From Pseudomonadota bacterium (GTDB taxonomy: Bacteria; Desulfobacterota; Syntrophorhabdia; Syntrophorhabdales; Syntrophorhabdaceae): DNA of 57,345 nt. A program made the translations under genes and the position numbers. Shown piece after piece: positions 23,468 through 33,600 of the stretch (position 1 is its first letter; each line of letters starts with the position of its first letter). The DNA lies in the NCBI GenBank assembly GCA_026388275.1, contig JAPLKB010000052.1, forward strand, positions 1 to 57,345, given 5' to 3'. Under the pieces are notes generated by a model. That model searched no databases and had not been told where the DNA came from. It was given only the letters and a program-made list of their open reading frames with translations.

Positions 23468-25834
23468 ATGAGAAACGATAAAGGATTTATCCTGATTACG
23501 CTTCTCTTCATGCTTCTTCTTCTTTCCGTTACGGCCTTTATGCTCAACTCACGTTCAGGGCTACAATCGCGGATGGCGTATAACCAGACGCAGGCTGTTC
23601 AAACGCACCTGGGCCAGGTGTCGGTCCTTGAAAAAACTATCTGGAAGTTAAACCAGAGCCCTGGATGGCGGACCCTGAATGAAAGTTTCCCTTATAATGG
23701 CACGGCTTATACCGGCACGGTCCTGGACAGTTCAGGCGTAGCAGGATACTCCGATGCTGTTACCATATCCGTAAAGGCGCCGGGAGGAGCGGGTCCTCTG
23801 AAGGAGTCGTTTCGCTACTACATGGATACACTCCCTCCCTTCATTAACAAAAAACCCTACCGTCTGAGAGCAGACGCGGCGGGTACCCTTTATTTTGCTG
23901 ACACCGACAGCAACTCAATATGGAGAATAAATGCTGCTTCAGGGGCGATCATCCGGGTGGTGGGCAATGACAACAGCGGATTCAGCGGCGACGGAGGGCA
24001 AGCAATTCTGGCCCAGTTGAACGGGCCCCAAGGTCTTTGTATCAGTTCAACCGGAGAGATGTATATTGCTGATACAAGGAATCACCGCATCAGAAAAGTA
24101 AGTTTCGGGGGTATAAGCACTTATGCCGGGAATGGCACGAACGGTTACGGCGGAGACGGTGGTTCCGCCCTGAATGCAGCCCTGTCGAACCCGAAGAGCT
24201 GTGCTGTTGATTCTACGGGAAACCTTTATATTGCCGACAGCGGCAACTGCATGATCCGTAAGATTGATGCCACCACGAAAATTATTACTCTTGTGGCAGG
24301 CAGAGTAGGCGAAGATGGACATCCTGATTGCGGTTTTAGCGAAGGTCTGGCAACCAAAGCCAAATTGAATAATCCGAGTGACCTCTACAAGACCAGTTCA
24401 GGCGATATCTATGTTGCCGACACGGAGAACAACAGGATCCGCAAATTCAAGGAAGGAGGGAATATGTCGACGGTTGCCGGTAGCGCAGGGTCGGGATATT
24501 CCGGAGACTATGGGCCGGCAACGGCGGCACTACTGAATGGTTCCGCCGGGATTTTTGTTGACTCTGCAAATAATATCTATATTGCCGATACAGGTAATCA
24601 CTGCATCAGAAAAGTCTCTGCCGAAACAGGGACCATCACCACTGTGGCTGGTACAGGATGGGCAGGGTATTACGGGGATGGTTTATTTGCATGGTGGGCT
24701 AGACTGGATAGTCCAGCTGGTGTGTATGTGAATAGTACAGGAGATATGATCATCTCGGATACGATGAACTCTACCCTCCGAAAAGTGGCAGCCTCCACCG
24801 GGATTATTTCCACTATGGCCATTACCGCCTCGTCCGGTCTGAATGCACCCCGTGGGATGGTGACCTATTATGACCGTAACGAAGGCAAAATGTACCTCTA
24901 TATCGTTGATATGAAGAATCACCGTGTCCGTAAGCTGGACATCCTGACAAACAAGCTGACGACAGTAGCCGGTACAGGAACTGCGGGTTTTTCAGGCGAT
25001 GGCGGGGCAGCGACCGGCGCCACACTCGATACACCCGGCGGCATTGCAGTGGACAGTTCGGGCAATCTCTTTATTGCCGACACCAATAACAGCAGAATCC
25101 GCAAAGTAGATTTCCTGACAGGGATCATTATAACCGTTGCAGGCAAGAACATTAGTGGTTATGATCAAGATGAACATGCAGCTACAAGTGCCAAATTAAA
25201 TAAACCTTCCGACGTTTTTGTTGATGCTTCGGGAACGTTTTTCATCGCCGACACACAGAATCATCTGATTCGCAAGGTAGATACTTCCGGTACGATTCAC
25301 ACTGTTGCAGGCACAGCCCGGATTGCGGGATATTCGGGAGATGGAGGGTCGGCAACATCGGCACAGATAAGCTCGCCGGGCGGAGTTTTCGTGGATGTTT
25401 CAGGAAATGTCTACTTTGCGGATACCGGCAATAATAGTGTACGAAAGGTAAATACCTCCGCCATTATCTCCACTGTTGCCGGAACTGGATTGGCCGGGTA
25501 CTTGGGCGACGGCGGTGCAGCCACAAGTGCGACGCTCACCAGTCCCACAGATGTGAGGGTCGACGGTTCAGGCAGTCTCTTTATCGCTGACAGCGGAAAC
25601 CATGCCGTGAGGGTTGTGACCGGCTATGATGGTAAGATCAAGACCTTTGCCGGGGTCTTTCCAAAAAGCAGCGGTTTTAACGGCGACAATCAACCTGCTG
25701 TCGCAGCAAAGATGAACGGGCCGAGCGGCGTAGTACTGTCCGGGACAAATGGAAACGGGAAGATTTACATTTCCGACACGGTCAACAACAAAATACGCGT
25801 GCTTATGCTCAGGAAAGTGAAGGAACTCTATTGA
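23468..25834 (+). CDS. GspK/PilX-like pseudopilin fused to NHL beta-propeller repeats
   Basis: A 788-aa protein. The N-terminus is a prepilin-like segment without Glu at +5 (KGFILITLLFMLLLLSVTAF), the arrangement typical of the tip subunit GspK. From about residue 130 to the end there are about twelve NHL-type repeats, each with a core like GNLYIADSGNCMIRK and then TVAGTGTAGFSGDGG. Twelve blades would make two six-bladed propellers. NHL propellers bind protein or carbohydrate ligands. Here they would be displayed at the tip of the pseudopilus, perhaps as an adhesin or substrate-recruiting module. The usual GspK middle domain is not evident. Confidence 0.85.
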   Translation: MRNDKGFILITLLFMLLLLSVTAFMLNSRSGLQSRMAYNQTQAVQTHLGQVSVLEKTIWKLNQSPGWRTLNESFPYNGTAYTGTVLDSSGVAGYSDAVTISVKAPGGAGPLKESFRYYMDTLPPFINKKPYRLRADAAGTLYFADTDSNSIWRINAASGAIIRVVGNDNSGFSGDGGQAILAQLNGPQGLCISSTGEMYIADTRNHRIRKVSFGGISTYAGNGTNGYGGDGGSALNAALSNPKSCAVDSTGNLYIADSGNCMIRKIDATTKIITLVAGRVGEDGHPDCGFSEGLATKAKLNNPSDLYKTSSGDIYVADTENNRIRKFKEGGNMSTVAGSAGSGYSGDYGPATAALLNGSAGIFVDSANNIYIADTGNHCIRKVSAETGTITTVAGTGWAGYYGDGLFAWWARLDSPAGVYVNSTGDMIISDTMNSTLRKVAASTGIISTMAITASSGLNAPRGMVTYYDRNEGKMYLYIVDMKNHRVRKLDILTNKLTTVAGTGTAGFSGDGGAATGATLDTPGGIAVDSSGNLFIADTNNSRIRKVDFLTGIIITVAGKNISGYDQDEHAATSAKLNKPSDVFVDASGTFFIADTQNHLIRKVDTSGTIHTVAGTARIAGYSGDGGSATSAQISSPGGVFVDVSGNVYFADTGNNSVRKVNTSAIISTVAGTGLAGYLGDGGAATSATLTSPTDVRVDGSGSLFIADSGNHAVRVVTGYDGKIKTFAGVFPKSSGFNGDNQPAVAAKMNGPSGVVLSGTNGNGKIYISDTVNNKIRVLMLRKVKELY

Positions 25835-25886
25835 TTTTTGAGGAGTATTTGACAATTTCTATGTAATAGGATATGGTTAACCATAC

Positions 25887-26981
25887 ATGATATTCGACAT
25901 TGAGTCACGCTATCCCATCGGTATCGACATCGGTGCAAAATATATTGCTGCGGCACAGTTGCGTGACGAAAAGGGAAAGAAGGTCCTTCGTGGCTTACAT
26001 TACAGGAAGCTTGATGCAGGCACTGAAAACGATGATATTCTCGTTTCTGCCCTGAGAGAAATCACAAAGAGCAAGGTCTTTGCAGGCCGCCGGGTAGTAC
26101 TGAGTATCCCGTCAAAAAATCTATCCATTTTTCCTATCCATTTTCAGATAGAGAAGACAGGCTCACTTGAAGAAGCTATTCTCAGAGAATCGGAAAAATA
26201 TCTTCCTTTTCCTCTTGAGGATGCTGTTATCGACTACCCTTCTCTCCTGTCGGAGGAGAGCGGTGATTTCAACCAATATAAGGCTTTAATTGTGGCAGCC
26301 CGGCGTGAGGACCTGAAGAAGTACATGGCTCTCCTGAAAGATGCAGGTTTGCACGTTGACGTATTCGATTTTTCCGTGTCGGCCCTGATCCGCTTGCATT
26401 ACTATCTTTATCAGAAGGGGCCGAATCCCGTTATCCTCGGCCATATCGGCCTTTCAAAAAGCCTCTTTGCAGTTGCTTCCCAGGAAAGTATCGTTGTTCA
26501 ACGCGATGTAGGTTGGGGCTCAGAGGTCATGCTTGAAGAATTTCTATCCAGTATTGATATTTCCCACGATAACGGCAGTGCGAAGGCGATTTTGAAGCGG
26601 CATGGGCTTTCCTATGAGGACCATGATCCTGCTAAAGCCGATCAGGAGAAAGATTCAGACACAATCGGTATAGAGCGTGCCGTTTATCAGATTATCACAC
26701 CTCACATTGATGAGTTTCTCCACGAAATGGATAAAGGCATAAGTTACGCAAGGGTTGAAGCACGAAGCCCTGAGTTTGAAGGGATCTATCTCTACGGCCA
26801 GGCGGGCATTGTCTCCTCACTTGATAAATACATCGAAAGGCGAATGAACATAAGAACTGAAATTGTGAACCCTCTGGATAGAATTCCCCTGTCGGATAAG
26901 CGGCTGCTTGCTGCTATACCGGATGACGCACCCCTCGCACTGGCCCTGGGTTTATCAATGAGGAGGGTCCCCTGGCTTTAA
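25887..26981 (+). CDS. pilM: PilM/GspL-like cytoplasmic assembly protein
   Basis: A 364-aa protein of the actin-like ATPase fold: YPIGIDIGAKYIAAAQLRD at the N-terminus (phosphate-1-like loop) and ESEKYLPFPLEDAVIDY, the stretch conserved in PilM. It has no membrane helix, as in PilM and unlike full-length GspL. With the next three genes it would form the PilMNOP alignment complex linking the inner-membrane platform to the secretin. Its 3' end overlaps pilN. Confidence 0.87.
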   Translation: MIFDIESRYPIGIDIGAKYIAAAQLRDEKGKKVLRGLHYRKLDAGTENDDILVSALREITKSKVFAGRRVVLSIPSKNLSIFPIHFQIEKTGSLEEAILRESEKYLPFPLEDAVIDYPSLLSEESGDFNQYKALIVAARREDLKKYMALLKDAGLHVDVFDFSVSALIRLHYYLYQKGPNPVILGHIGLSKSLFAVASQESIVVQRDVGWGSEVMLEEFLSSIDISHDNGSAKAILKRHGLSYEDHDPAKADQEKDSDTIGIERAVYQIITPHIDEFLHEMDKGISYARVEARSPEFEGIYLYGQAGIVSSLDKYIERRMNIRTEIVNPLDRIPLSDKRLLAAIPDDAPLALALGLSMRRVPWL

Positions 26982-27562
26982 GAGAGATCAATCTCATTCC
27001 TCCTGATATTTCCTCAAACCGTGCTGTAAAAAGGCACATTGTTCTTTGGGCCGCATGTTTGATCCTCTCATTAGGCATCCTTTCCGGCCTCTTTGTGATT
27101 CATGGTTATGTAATCAATGTGCAAACGCAAACATTGAAAGAAAACAAAGATATAGCCGGTCGGTTGGCAGCCAGAAATGATGAACTGAAACGCTTACAGA
27201 GCGATCAGGAAAAACTTGATCAGAAACAATCGGCTCTCGCAGCCGTGAAATCAAAGAATCCGCCTGTCACTCAGGTTATTTCCAAATTGTCGGCCATTAT
27301 GAACGATGAAACCTGGCTGTCGCAACTGGTCATAGATCCCGGAGAGGAACAGGATAAAGAAGCCCGGCTGGTTCTCACGGGCTTTTCAATGTCTAACGAG
27401 CGCCTGGGAGATTTCTTGAGCCGATTGTCCACGGAGCGGCCCTTTAAAACAGTGGTTCTCAAATTTGCAAGCGAATCCGAAGGCGATGAGCCGGGTCAAA
27501 AGGCCACATCCGGCAAGGGCAGGATCAGGTTTCAGATCATATGTCAAATAGGCAAAGGATGA
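26972..27562 (+). CDS. pilN: PilN-like inner-membrane assembly protein, probable CTG start
   Basis: The first ATG/GTG/TTG in this frame is TTG 27059, inside the membrane helix. The reading frame extends upstream and encodes REINLIPPDISSNRAVKRHI, the conserved cytoplasmic PilN motif (INLLPP type) that binds PilM. The stretch back to the previous in-frame stop has no ATG, GTG or TTG. CTG at 26972, just after gaggaggg, is therefore the likely start. The resulting ~196-aa protein has one membrane helix, a coiled coil (LAARNDELKRLQSDQEKLDQ) and a small C-terminal domain. Overlap with pilM suggests coupling. Confidence 0.8.
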   Translation: MALREINLIPPDISSNRAVKRHIVLWAACLILSLGILSGLFVIHGYVINVQTQTLKENKDIAGRLAARNDELKRLQSDQEKLDQKQSALAAVKSKNPPVTQVISKLSAIMNDETWLSQLVIDPGEEQDKEARLVLTGFSMSNERLGDFLSRLSTERPFKTVVLKFASESEGDEPGQKATSGKGRIRFQIICQIGKG

Positions 27563-27565
27563 ACG

Positions 27566-28117
27566 ATGAAGGTAACTGTGAAGGCAATTGACAGATTCTG
27601 CCTTGCAGCAGCTATTCTGGTTCTGATATTATGTGGCTACTGGTTCTTCACCAAGAGTCTTGGACAGGAAAGGTTATATCATCAGGAAAAAGACAGCCTG
27701 ACAAAACAGGTGAATGACGTGGGGGTTGCGGAAAAGAACATAGAACGGCTGAAGGCATCCACCAGATCGACGACGGAAGAGTTAAGAACCCTGGATAGAC
27801 AGATCCCGGAAGATGCTCAGATCGGCCTGTTCCTCAAACAACTGGACGGACTGATGAAGAAAAGAGAGGTCGACCTGATTTTGGTCCAGCCCCAGCCCAT
27901 CCTCAAGGAAAAACTGTACCAGAGGATCCCCATTAAGGTGAGCTGCAAGGGACTTTTTGTCAATATTTATCATCTTCTTCAGGATTTTGACACCCTGGAT
28001 CGTTTCATTGTTGTAGATAGAATGACTTTAGGAAAAGCAGAGCGTGCAGGATATTGCCAGCTTGACTTGACTGCTCTTATTTTTATGAGAGAGTCTAAAT
28101 TATCCGCTATAAGGTAG
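27566..28117 (+). CDS. pilO: PilO-like inner-membrane assembly protein
   Basis: A 183-aa bitopic protein: membrane helix near residues 11-29 (CLAAAILVLILCGYWFF), coiled coil (~35-75), then a ferredoxin-like C-terminal domain with QIPEDAQIGLFLKQLDGLMK and HLLQDFDTLDRFIVV, the conserved PilO pattern. PilO pairs with PilN in the periplasm. It starts 3 bp after pilN. Confidence 0.87.
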   Translation: MKVTVKAIDRFCLAAAILVLILCGYWFFTKSLGQERLYHQEKDSLTKQVNDVGVAEKNIERLKASTRSTTEELRTLDRQIPEDAQIGLFLKQLDGLMKKREVDLILVQPQPILKEKLYQRIPIKVSCKGLFVNIYHLLQDFDTLDRFIVVDRMTLGKAERAGYCQLDLTALIFMRESKLSAIR

Positions 28118-28121
28118 GGTT

Positions 28122-28628
28122 ATGACCGTCAGGAAAGGTGAGAATAAACAGTTAAAAATAATCATTATAGCAGTCCTGTTGGTCATCCTTTGCATTGTCG
28201 GTTATTTCCGCTTTTTTTCTAAAAAATCTACGGGCACCATTGATGAGAAACCCTTGATTGCACCTGCTGTCTCCCCTTCTGTTGCACCGGCGAATAGTGC
28301 GTCTCCTCAAAAGACTGATACGCAGGAAGCGCTTTCGCAGACATCGGCTCCTGACATTGTCAGGGATGTTTTTGAGCCGGGAAAGTCGGCAAGATTGGCA
28401 GAAACGAAGCGTAAGGAGTCGGGAGAGATTCCGCCGCCGGTACAGCTTGTACTGAATGGCATGATTTATAGCGGGAAGAATCCCGTTGCGATTATTAACG
28501 GTCAGTTACAGCATGTTGGAGATCAGATTGGCGAGTACAGGATTATCCGCATCGGGCCAAAGGAGGTACTGTTGAAAGGGGAGGAAAGAGAAATCACATT
28601 GAGGGTTATTGATTATGGGAAGAAATAG
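28122..28628 (+). CDS. PilP/GspC-like periplasmic linker protein
   Basis: A 168-aa protein with an N-terminal membrane helix (KIIIIAVLLVILCIVGYF), a low-complexity Ser/Ala/Pro-rich linker, and a C-terminal beta domain (VQLVLNGMIYSGKNPVAIIN, then GDQIGEYRIIRIGPKEVLL) like the HR domain of GspC and the core of PilP. This domain contacts the secretin N-domains. There is no lipobox, so it is closer to GspC in topology. Its end overlaps the secretin gene. Confidence 0.83.
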   Translation: MTVRKGENKQLKIIIIAVLLVILCIVGYFRFFSKKSTGTIDEKPLIAPAVSPSVAPANSASPQKTDTQEALSQTSAPDIVRDVFEPGKSARLAETKRKESGEIPPPVQLVLNGMIYSGKNPVAIINGQLQHVGDQIGEYRIIRIGPKEVLLKGEEREITLRVIDYGKK

Positions 28629-30303
28629 ACGGATTTGTTGGATCATAGGCATAGTATTCTTTTCGATGCTCATCATCACAGGACATGCGACTGTTGCACA
28701 GGACGTGCCCGGGAAGAGCCTGCCGAGACCAAAGCCTCTCCTTCAGAATATCGAGGCCCAGCAGCATGATGATAATGTATCGATTGTCCTTACATTCAAA
28801 GGTAATCCCGAGGTCGAGAAACCCGTAATAACGAAGGACAGGATTAAGTTATATTGCAGAGACACGGAGACCAGACTTGCCCACTATCAGCCCTTCAAAA
28901 GTTTCAAGTCCTGGGTCAGGTTAAAAAAAGCGGACAACAAATTGAATATAGAGTTGGCTATTCCGCCGGATCTCCCTGTGGTTCAGTACTCTCCGCCCGA
29001 CGACTCGGGAAAGCTCATTGTTACTTTTCGTAAGACCAGTCAGGAACCTTCCAGTCCGGAGAGGAAAGAAGTTGCTACTGCCACGGACCTGCTTAGCCTT
29101 AACTTTTACGAAAGTGACATCAGACAAGTTCTCCTTGGAATAGCGATGAGCAGAAGTCTCAATGTGGTCATGTCCACGGAGGTGGTGGGAAAAGTTACCG
29201 TTAACCTCGACAAGGTGTCTCTCGACGAGGCTATTTCATCGATTGCTCTGGCAGGGGGGTTCAGTTGCAGGCAGGAAAAGGGCGTATACTTTATCTTTAA
29301 GCCGAAGGACAAACCGGACTCACAGACGGACAGACTCCAGGTGAGGGTCTTCAAACTCAATTTTGCCAGAACGGACAAGGTTCAGGAAATCCTCTCGGCC
29401 ATTCCGGGAATACGGATAGTAAGAATCCATGAAGACACAAAAACCATCGTTGTTGAAGATACGCCTGAGAACATAGCCAAAATCGAGACGATAATCAATG
29501 CCTGGGACGAATCACCGAAACAGGTCCTCATTGAAGCAACGATACTGGAAGTTCAGCTCACCGATGATATGAAATTGGGCGTGGACTGGAAGGCTGTCAT
29601 GGGGACTGTAACCCTCAATACCGGGACAAATTTCAGCGGCCCGGCGGCAAAGGGTATAGCAGGCGTAGTTACTTCAGGCGTGGGCAGCCTGCATGAGTTT
29701 ACCAGTGCTATAAACGCTTTGCAGAGTATAACAAAAGTGAATACCCTGTCAACGCCAAAAATTCTGGCAGTTCACGGGAAGCCTGCCAGAGTGCAGGTCG
29801 GCGGAAAGCAGGGCTATAAAACGACTGTGACTAATCTGGGAGTGACGACGGAGCAGATCCAGTTCCTTGACACCGGCACTATTCTGGACATAACCGCCTA
29901 TATAGGCGATGAGAATAATATCCTCCTGTCCGTGCAGCCTCAATCAAACAGCGTGGCTATCGACGCGGTAACTCAAATTCCCACGGTCAGCACAACAACA
30001 GTATCAACGACCCTGCTCGCTAAAAGCAACCAGACGGTATTCATCGGCGGCCTCATCCAGGATTCTGTTACTAATACCCGTACGATGATCCCCTTCCTTG
30101 GGAAGATTCCGGTTCTTGGACACCTTTTTGGTTATACCAACCCGAATATACAGAAAAAGGAACTCGTTGTTCTCATCACCCCTCGACTTATGGAGAATGA
30201 AATAAACCGGGCGACCGACGAAGCAGAGCAGAAGATCGAAGGAGTGGATAACCAGTACCGGAAGAAACCTCCAAGCGCGTACAGGGAGTTTTTCAAGAAT
30301 TGA
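28615..30303 (+). CDS. Secretin of type II secretion/type IV pilus type (GspD/PilQ family)
   Basis: An outer-membrane channel of 562 aa. A signal peptide (WIIGIVFFSMLIITGHATVA) is followed by an AMIN-like domain (~40-130), a secretin/TonB N-domain (LSLNFYESDIRQVLLGIAMS), a further N-domain with a VFKLNFARTDKVQEILSAI core, and the C-terminal secretin domain with the signature VFIGGLIQDSVTNTRTMIPF and LGKIPVLGHLFG. The AMIN domain favours PilQ. ATG 28615 follows gagg by 10 bp; TTG 28609 is an alternative. It closes the operon. No pilotin gene is visible. Confidence 0.9.
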   Translation: MGRNRRICWIIGIVFFSMLIITGHATVAQDVPGKSLPRPKPLLQNIEAQQHDDNVSIVLTFKGNPEVEKPVITKDRIKLYCRDTETRLAHYQPFKSFKSWVRLKKADNKLNIELAIPPDLPVVQYSPPDDSGKLIVTFRKTSQEPSSPERKEVATATDLLSLNFYESDIRQVLLGIAMSRSLNVVMSTEVVGKVTVNLDKVSLDEAISSIALAGGFSCRQEKGVYFIFKPKDKPDSQTDRLQVRVFKLNFARTDKVQEILSAIPGIRIVRIHEDTKTIVVEDTPENIAKIETIINAWDESPKQVLIEATILEVQLTDDMKLGVDWKAVMGTVTLNTGTNFSGPAAKGIAGVVTSGVGSLHEFTSAINALQSITKVNTLSTPKILAVHGKPARVQVGGKQGYKTTVTNLGVTTEQIQFLDTGTILDITAYIGDENNILLSVQPQSNSVAIDAVTQIPTVSTTTVSTTLLAKSNQTVFIGGLIQDSVTNTRTMIPFLGKIPVLGHLFGYTNPNIQKKELVVLITPRLMENEINRATDEAEQKIEGVDNQYRKKPPSAYREFFKN

Positions 30304-30604
30304 CCGGACTTGGAGTTTTACATAATGATACGAGTAACCCTTCCATGCGCACCCATTTTCGCATAGGTAATACCAATGTTGGCGAGAGCATTGCCTTTGC
30401 CTCGTACAAAGGCGTAACCGGAAGTGCCCCGCTACCGCTTTATTCTTGAGTTAAACATCTCCCGCAGCCTGGAAAAGGATCACCTATTTTGTCCTAAAAC
30501 TAACATAACCATTAAATTTCATTGACAAAACAGGTTCATAGAGATAGGATTTTAAAAATCACATTATATAATATAGACTTGCTGTCCATCACAAGGGGAG
30601 AGAT
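30304..30604 (+). promoter_or_regulatory. Intergenic region with promoter for the helicase-GHKL-SIR2 operon
   Basis: No gene is supported in this 301-bp gap. Near its end are a consensus -35 TTGACA (30522-30527) and, after a 17-bp spacer, TAGGAT (30545-30550), a good sigma-70-type promoter. A perfect TATAAT at 30567-30572 has no good -35 partner. The helicase gene starts at 30605 after aagggga. No terminator for the secretion operon is visible at the left end. Confidence 0.6.
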
Positions 30605-33600
30605 ATGGATAATGACCTGCCTGGATATTTGCAAAAGGTGTCTGTCGGTTTATCGGGTTATCTGGAGAAGGTTCTTCCCGCAATTTACGATGATTGGTGG
30701 CAGGATGGGGTATTATCGTCCCTTTCCTTCAATCAACGACGCCGCCTTGAGCAGCAAGGACCAAATTCCCTTTCCTCTCTGGACCTGGCTGCCCTGCTGC
30801 GCATACTGGATCAGAATTGGTATCAGGTTTCTGAAAAAAAGTGTCTTTCTCCCGAAGCCCGCCATTTCCTCAAGGAGATGCAAACAATTCGCAACCGGTG
30901 GGCACACAAAGGGACGGATGGGTTCCCAGCCGATGATATATACCGGGATTTGGACACATTGCAACGTTTTACCGTAATTATTGAAGCAAACCCTGACCTG
31001 ATTCAGCAAATAGCCACTGCAAAACGTTCCCTGCTGGTTGAACAACCTTCTCCTACCGGCGCTGCAGAAAATTCCTCCTTAGTAACAGTACAATCTGCCT
31101 CAGATATCAAAGTGGGTCACATTGTCTGCCTGAAGACTGACCCCTCTGTCCGTGGAGCTGTGATTGAGGTATTGTCGGGTGAACCCGAACCTCGTTACCG
31201 AGTCTTTGTAGATAGGGAAATCAGGGTTTTTTATGCTTCACAGATAACACCTGAAACGCAGACCGACAGTTCTTTCCATATTTTGACGAATAAACAGTTT
31301 CGTTGCTATCTCACCGCCTTACAGCTTCGCCACCCAAGTGTATCTACTCTCTACTCGATGAATTCCGCTCGTGTTGATTTCATTCCTTATCAATTTCGCC
31401 CTGTCCTCAAATTTATCCGATCCGACCGCCCTCGTTTGCTTATTGCCGATGGCGTTGGTGTGGGTAAGACCATTGAGGCTGGTTTGATCCTTCGTGAACT
31501 CCAGGCACGCCGCGACATCCGGTCGGTGCTTATAATATGTCCCCGACCCATGGTTACCGAACGTAAGTGGGAAATTGAAATGAAACGTTTCGAAGAAGAA
31601 TTCGTCCATCTGGATAGTAAAACACTGCATTATTGTATTACAGAGATGGACCGTGACGGTGTATGGCCTACCCGTTATGAAAAAGTAATCGTGCCTTATT
31701 CACTTTTTGACAAAGGCTTACTTGAAGGAACTGAACCAAAAACCCGTAGCAAAAGGAAAAAGGGACTGGAAGGTCTTGACCCGCTCCCGAAATTCGATCT
31801 TGTGATTGTTGACGAAGCCCATCATATCAGAAACGAAGCAACCTATAGTTACAAGGCTGTAAAGTTTTTCTGCGACCATGCCGAAGCTGTTGTTTTTCTC
31901 ACGGCAACCCCTATCCAGATGGGCAGCAACGATCTTTACGTATTGCTTAATGTTCTCCGTCCCGATCTCATTATTGACAAGGAAGCATTCAGACACATGT
32001 CTGAACCTAACCCCTATATTAACGAGGCTGTTGCGGCAGTTCGCAGCCAACAGCCGGGATGGACTGAGATTGCCTCCGGGGCATTGGAACAAGCAACTAA
32101 TACACCATGGGGCCATGCGATTCTTTCCGATGATCCTGAATTCAATTCAGTGCAAAATAAGCTTTTACAGGATCATTTAAGCGCAGAAGACAGGATCACC
32201 TTGATTCACAAAATAGAGTCCTTTCACACCTTTTCAGGTATTATTAACCGTACCAGAAGAAGGGATATCGGTGATTTCACTATAAGAAAACCTCAAACAG
32301 TTGAAGTGCCTTTCACAGATGAACAAAAAGAGTTGCATGACCGTATACTGGAGGTCCAGGCAGATATCTTTAGACGACTCCACGGGGACATAAATGTTCG
32401 ATTCATGATGACAACAATCTGTAGGCAGGCAGCGAGCTGTCTCTTCGGGCTGGCTCCTCTGCTTAAGGATATACTCGGCAGGCACATTGACGAACTGTTA
32501 TGGGATGAAGCCGATGATATGTATGAGCCCACTTCTGCCATAAAACCGGAAAAAATTAAAACTGAAATTTTTACAATACTGGATCTTGCGAAGAATCTTG
32601 AACCGATTGATCCTAAGCTACAAGCTCTCAAAAACATCCTCGACGGCAAACAACGGACGGCAAACAACAAAGTAATGGTTTTCAGTTGCTTTCGGCATAC
32701 GCTCAATTATCTCCATACTGCATTGCTAAATGAAGGATTCCGTGTTGGTTTGATTCATGGAGGAACGCCGGATTCTGATCGTGTTGATATGCGTGAACGT
32801 TTTGAGCGTTCTCTGGAAGACAATGATGCCTTTGATGTGCTTCTTTTTTCAGAGGTCGGGTGCGAGGGTCTGGATTACCAGTTCTGCGACTGCATCGTCA
32901 ACTATGATCTGCCTTGGAACCCGATGCGGGTGGAGCAGAGAATCGGGAGAATAGACCGAAGAGGCCAGTGCAGCGAAAGCGTGGTAATATTCAACCTTGT
33001 AACGCCTGGCACCATAGATGCAGATATTTACGAACGCTGTTTGCTTCGTATTGGTGTATTTAACAATGCCCTTGGCAGTTGCGAGGAGATACTTGGTGAA
33101 ATAGCCCATGAAATAAATAATATAGCTCAAAATTTTTTGCTTACTGAGGAAGACCGTAAAAATAAGTTCCAACAGCTTGCCGACAACAAAATCAGATTAA
33201 TACAGGAGCAGGAAGAATTGGAACAGGAACAGATTGAGCTTTTCGGTATAAGGTTGCCTGAAGATCAGTTGAAAAAGGAGATTTCCGATGCAACAAGTTT
33301 CTGGCTTTCCCAGGATTCTATACATGATCTTGTACTCTCCTATTTGCAGGAGACCCTTGGAACTGGTAAAGACTTCATTCTTGGAGAAAAGGTTCTTAAG
33401 AACCTTCGTCTTTCCCGGGAAGACCGTGACAGATTATTGAAAGACTTTCAGAGACTGCCAAAACCGACCCCTGCATTTTACCGATCCTGGGAAACATGGC
33501 TGAAAGGTGACAGCCCTTACCTTGAAGTGACCTTTGATGCTGCTGCAGCATCAGGTCATTCGAAGGCCGCTTTTATTATGCCTCTCCACCCTCTGGCAAG

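Noticed and set aside
30318-30430. A minus-strand stretch that reads like a TPR fragment (GKGNALANIGITYAKMG)
   Set aside because: It is only about 35 codons, has no start and no further repeats. It may be a remnant, but chance cannot be excluded.
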